Below, piece by piece: positions 5,329 to 8,515 of a DNA stretch of 8,515 nucleotides. The notes below the pieces were generated by a model. The model was given only the letters and a program-made list of their open reading frames with translations, was not told the origin of the DNA and did no database searches. This DNA comes from Desulfamplus sp. (GTDB taxonomy: Bacteria; Desulfobacterota; Desulfobacteria; Desulfobacterales; Desulfobacteraceae). The stretch is taken from NCBI GenBank assembly GCA_015233755.1, contig JADFXA010000082.1:1-8515 (forward strand). Reading direction: 5' to 3'. Position 1 is the first letter of the stretch. Each line of letters starts with the position of its first letter. The translations under genes and the position numbers were made by a program.

Positions 5329-7320
5329 ATGCAAGTAAGAAAAAAAGTTTATTTAGAGTCTATCCTAACTGTAATAACAATAATTTTATCTATATTTATC
5401 TTAATTGGGTGTAGCGACGATAAAAACAGCTCTGAAAAAACAGATTCAAAGAGTGTGTCTAATGAGATAGTTATAAAAAATTCAAATAAAATACAGAATA
5501 CTCTACCTGAAGGGATAGAGTGGCTGACTAACGATACGGATCCAATATTTTCTTCCCCTAATGCAGTAAAAGGTGGGACACTTCACACTGCAATATTGAG
5601 TTTCCCTATGACTTTCAGAACCGTAGGCCCTGATTCAAACGGAAGTTTTAGAAGTGCAATTCTTGATAATCAACTATCCCTTATAAATATCCACCCTGAC
5701 ACAGATAAAATTATCCCAGAGATTGCTACCCATTGGGCTTTTGATAAAGATAAAAAGACCATGTATTTTAAGCTAAACAAAAATGTTATTTGGTCAGATG
5801 GTGTTAAAGTTACAGCTTGGGATTTTGCCTACACCTTAGATTTTATGCGATCTGAACATATTATAGCCCCTTGGTATAATGATTACTACACCAAAGAGAT
5901 TGAATCTGTAACTGTGTATGATGACTATACCCTTGCTGTTAAAAGCACAAAAGCACAACCTGATCTTTATATGATCGTTGGTATCTCTCCAACACCTCGC
6001 CATTTTTTCGGCACTTTGAACAAAGATTTTGTAAATGAGTATAATTGGAAAATCGTCCCAAACACTGGGCCATATCAAATAGAAGATTTCAAAAAAGGCA
6101 AATATGTCAATTTCAAAAGAAAAGAGAACTGGTGGGGAGAAAAGCTAAGATATTTTAAGAATAGGTTCAATGTTGACAGAGTCAATTTCACAGTAATTAG
6201 AGATTTTAATATGCTTTGGGAATATTTTAAAAAAGGTGATATTGACACATTTGCTTTAACAATGCCTAACTATTGGTATGAAAAATCGGATATTGATATT
6301 TTTAAAAAAGGGTATGTGGAAAAGATTTGCTTTTTTAATGACACCCCCCGTTCTGCATCTGGTCTTTGGCTAAATGAAGATAAAAATATCTTTTCTGATA
6401 AGAGAGTAAGGGTTGCATTTTCTCATGGTATGAATATTCAAAAAGTTATTGATAATGTGCTAAGAGGTGACTATTTCAGGCTTGATCAGGCATATGTTGG
6501 TTATGGCGAATATACAAACAGCACAATTAAAGCCAGACCATTTAGCATTGAGAAGGTTGAATCTATTATGACAGATGCAGGTTGGAGGCGTGGTAGTGAT
6601 GGCATCTGGGAAAAAATGATAGATAAGAAAGAGGAAGATAAGGCAGACAAAAAAGAAGCGTTAAAAAAAGATGTAGTTGAAAAAGAGGGTGCTAAAGACA
6701 ATAAGTTAAGATTTTCTGTGGATGTTACCTATAGCTTTGATGAACATACTCCAAGACTTGTTGTTTTAAAGGAAGAGGCTTTAAAAGCTGGGATAGAATT
6801 AAAACTCCAACTTTTAGATGGAACTGCGGCATTTAAAAAGATTTTGGAAAAAAAACATGATGTTGCATGGATGGGTTGGAGCACAGGTTTAAGACCATCA
6901 TATTGGGAGAGCTGGCACTCAGAGAATGCTCATAAGGTTCAGACAAACAACATAACTAATACAGATAACAAAGAACTTGATACTCTTATAGACCAATACA
7001 GAGAAAGTCTTGATGAAAAAGAGAGAATTGCTCTATCTGTTAAGATTCAGGTACTTATTCATGAACAAGCATCATTTATCCCGACATTTATGGTTCCTTA
7101 TGTCCGTCATGGATATTGGAGATGGATTAAACTTCCTTCAAATCATGGCACTAAAAAATCAGAAGATCTATTTGATCCATTTGGTTCAATGTCTGGAGGA
7201 CTATTTTGGTTTGATAAGAGTCTTTATGACGAGACAAACAAAGCTATGAAAAGTGGTTCGCAGTTTAAGCCGATAACTATTATTGACGAACGGTTTAAAC
7301 TGGTAGAAGGAAAAAATTGA
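5329..7320 (+). CDS. YejA-like oligopeptide-binding lipoprotein (SBP family 5)
   Basis: This 663-residue periplasmic solute-binding protein probably captures peptides for an ABC importer. Residues 1-28 form a signal peptide with lipobox LIGC (Cys28), so it is lipid-anchored; a Ser/Asp/Lys-rich tether follows to about residue 60. Family 5 marks include KGGTL, WSDG (155-158) followed by VTAWDFAYTL, NTGPY (245-249) and ENWWG (266-270). The long FKRKENWW and FNVDRVNFTVIRD segments favour the YejA branch over OppA or DppA. Residues about 430-459 are a Lys/Glu/Asp-rich, probably disordered insertion. YejA proteins are usually near 600 residues, so this insertion and the tether account for the extra length. 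No permease or ATPase gene follows, which makes it an orphan in this window. The ATG is nine bases after GGAGA. Confidence 0.9.
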   Translation: MQVRKKVYLESILTVITIILSIFILIGCSDDKNSSEKTDSKSVSNEIVIKNSNKIQNTLPEGIEWLTNDTDPIFSSPNAVKGGTLHTAILSFPMTFRTVGPDSNGSFRSAILDNQLSLINIHPDTDKIIPEIATHWAFDKDKKTMYFKLNKNVIWSDGVKVTAWDFAYTLDFMRSEHIIAPWYNDYYTKEIESVTVYDDYTLAVKSTKAQPDLYMIVGISPTPRHFFGTLNKDFVNEYNWKIVPNTGPYQIEDFKKGKYVNFKRKENWWGEKLRYFKNRFNVDRVNFTVIRDFNMLWEYFKKGDIDTFALTMPNYWYEKSDIDIFKKGYVEKICFFNDTPRSASGLWLNEDKNIFSDKRVRVAFSHGMNIQKVIDNVLRGDYFRLDQAYVGYGEYTNSTIKARPFSIEKVESIMTDAGWRRGSDGIWEKMIDKKEEDKADKKEALKKDVVEKEGAKDNKLRFSVDVTYSFDEHTPRLVVLKEEALKAGIELKLQLLDGTAAFKKILEKKHDVAWMGWSTGLRPSYWESWHSENAHKVQTNNITNTDNKELDTLIDQYRESLDEKERIALSVKIQVLIHEQASFIPTFMVPYVRHGYWRWIKLPSNHGTKKSEDLFDPFGSMSGGLFWFDKSLYDETNKAMKSGSQFKPITIIDERFKLVEGKN

Positions 7321-7379
7321 GAAGTTCCAATGTTATTTAAGAAGAGAATATAGAAAAAAGATATAGGAAAATATTTAAG

Positions 7380-8515
7380 ATGAAAAAACTATTTGGAACA
7401 GATGGGATAAGAGGCGTTGCCAATAGCTATCCCATGACTCCATCAATGGCTATGAATATAGGAATAGCAGTTGCAAACTATGTTAAAAAAGATGGTTATG
7501 GTGCCGTTATTATTGGGAAAGATACCCGTATATCAGGAGATATGTTAGAGTCAGCACTTGCTGCTGGAATTACATCACAAGGTGTAGATGTTCTTACAGT
7601 TGGAGTAATCCCAACACCTGCTGTTGCTTTTTTATTATCAAATTTCAACCAAATAAATATTAATCAAGATGGTTTGCAACAAAATAGCGATAAAAAAGAT
7701 TGTGACAACCAAAACGAAAAAAGTGAGATAGATTCCAGAATCGAAAAAATAGGTGCTGGTATCGTGATCTCCGCTTCTCACAACCCTTGGCAAGATAATG
7801 GCATCAAAATTTTTAAAAAGGGTGGCTGGAAACTTTCAGATGATGAAGAAGAGAGTATTGAGTCAATGATATTTTCACTTGAGAATCAATATCAAAAGAA
7901 CTCCACAAAAATAAGTTTAACAGGGCGGATTTACCCAATTTATGATGCTAAAAAAAGATATTGCGATTTTTTGAAACAAGGTTTTTATTCTACAATAAAT
8001 AAACAGCTAAAACTTGTAGTTGACTGCTCTAATGGTGCGTCAAGTGTTGTTGCCTCTATGCTTTTTGGCTCTTCAGACTATTTTGACAATTTTGATGCAA
8101 CTTTTATATTTAATCAGCCAGATGGTAAAAATATCAATGAAAAATGCGGTTCCCAACATACAGAAACTCTATCTCGCAAAGTCCTTGAATTGGGTGCTGA
8201 TATTGGTCTTGCATTTGACGGAGATGCTGATCGTTTGATTGCTATTGATGAGACAGGTGCTGTCATTACAGGTGATAGAATTCTTGCGATATGTGCCTCT
8301 TATGCAAAATCAAAAGGAACTCTTGAAAATAATCGTGTTGTAAGCACTGTAATGAGCAATATTGGTCTTGCAAGAACGCTTGAATCTCTTGGAATAGAGC
8401 ATTTGATAACAGGGGTTGGAGATCGAGAGGTTCTGCAAGAAATGATAGAGTCAGGTGCTGTTATGGGTGGTGAAGATTCAGGACACATGATATTTTCACA
8501 ATACCATACAACAGG
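7380..8515 (+). CDS. glmM: Phosphoglucosamine mutase, 3' end outside the window
   Basis: GlmM converts glucosamine-6-phosphate to glucosamine-1-phosphate, the step before UDP-GlcNAc for peptidoglycan and LPS. The first 378 codons are present and open; roughly 100 are missing at the window edge, judged from the usual length of about 450 plus the insertion described here. Motifs in order are KLFGTDGIRG at the N-terminus, GKDTRISG, the phosphoserine loop SASHNP with Ser133, the magnesium loop DGDADR (280-285) and the sugar-binding GGEDSGH (363-369). In E. coli GlmM the last motif has Q where D366 lies, and the catalytic serine is residue 102. The 31-residue shift is explained by an Asn/Lys/Asp/Glu-rich insertion at about 90-125. 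AGGA (7365-7368) lies 11 bases before the ATG, a loosely spaced site. It follows the binding-protein gene by 59 bases with no terminator between. Confidence 0.95.
   Translation, partial: MKKLFGTDGIRGVANSYPMTPSMAMNIGIAVANYVKKDGYGAVIIGKDTRISGDMLESALAAGITSQGVDVLTVGVIPTPAVAFLLSNFNQININQDGLQQNSDKKDCDNQNEKSEIDSRIEKIGAGIVISASHNPWQDNGIKIFKKGGWKLSDDEEESIESMIFSLENQYQKNSTKISLTGRIYPIYDAKKRYCDFLKQGFYSTINKQLKLVVDCSNGASSVVASMLFGSSDYFDNFDATFIFNQPDGKNINEKCGSQHTETLSRKVLELGADIGLAFDGDADRLIAIDETGAVITGDRILAICASYAKSKGTLENNRVVSTVMSNIGLARTLESLGIEHLITGVGDREVLQEMIESGAVMGGEDSGHMIFSQYHTT

Noticed and set aside
7010..7249. A 79-codon open frame on the + strand
   Set aside because: It is an alternative frame inside the binding-protein gene, which has clear family 5 motifs throughout.
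7317..7350. TTGAGA as a -35 element for a separate glmM promoter
   Set aside because: No acceptable -10 box lies 16 to 18 bases downstream, so read-through from the binding-protein gene is the simpler view.
8020..8238. A 72-codon open frame on the + strand
   Set aside because: It overlaps glmM in another frame; the glmM frame carries the DGDADR motif and remains open to the window edge.

Overview
This window is an AT-rich stretch of Gram-negative bacterial chromosome with seven genes, all on the + strand and closely spaced. The double-membrane lipoprotein and OmpA features, together with a receiver-HDOD regulator, a COG4112-type NUDIX protein and an EcsC-family protein, suggest a deltaproteobacterium-like (Desulfobacterota) organism. 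That placement is inferred from gene style, not from a marker comparison. No RNA genes, insertion sequences, CRISPR arrays, phage genes or integration sites were seen.

Layout. Positions 1-141 are a leader with one weak promoter candidate. Positions 142-1389 encode an outer-membrane-type lipoprotein made of a von Willebrand factor A domain, two calcium-binding thrombospondin type 3 repeats and an OmpA peptidoglycan-binding domain. A strong intrinsic terminator (1468-1506) follows. It sits directly against the start of a cytoplasmic glycerophosphodiester phosphodiesterase (1514-2344), whose stop overlaps the start of a NUDIX hydrolase (2341-3087). Next is a receiver-HDOD response regulator with a TTG start (3165-4472), and then an EcsC-family protein (4522-5325). 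Three bases later begins a YejA-like oligopeptide-binding lipoprotein (5329-7320). The window ends inside glmM, phosphoglucosamine mutase (7380 onward), which has lost roughly its last 100 codons to the window edge.

How the genes relate. The phosphodiesterase and NUDIX genes look translationally coupled and may form a small phosphoester-hydrolysis unit. The EcsC, binding-protein and glmM genes could be one transcript. GlmM makes glucosamine-1-phosphate for peptidoglycan and LPS, YejA-like proteins bind peptides, and the OmpA-type lipoprotein binds peptidoglycan, so a loose cell-envelope theme runs through the window. This is a thematic inference, not a demonstrated system.

I found no convincing new defence, mobile or biosynthetic system. 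The points most worth a second look are the terminator packed against the phosphodiesterase start, the charged low-complexity insertions in GlmM and in the neighbouring binding protein, the expanded NUDIX box, and the VWA-TSP3-OmpA architecture.
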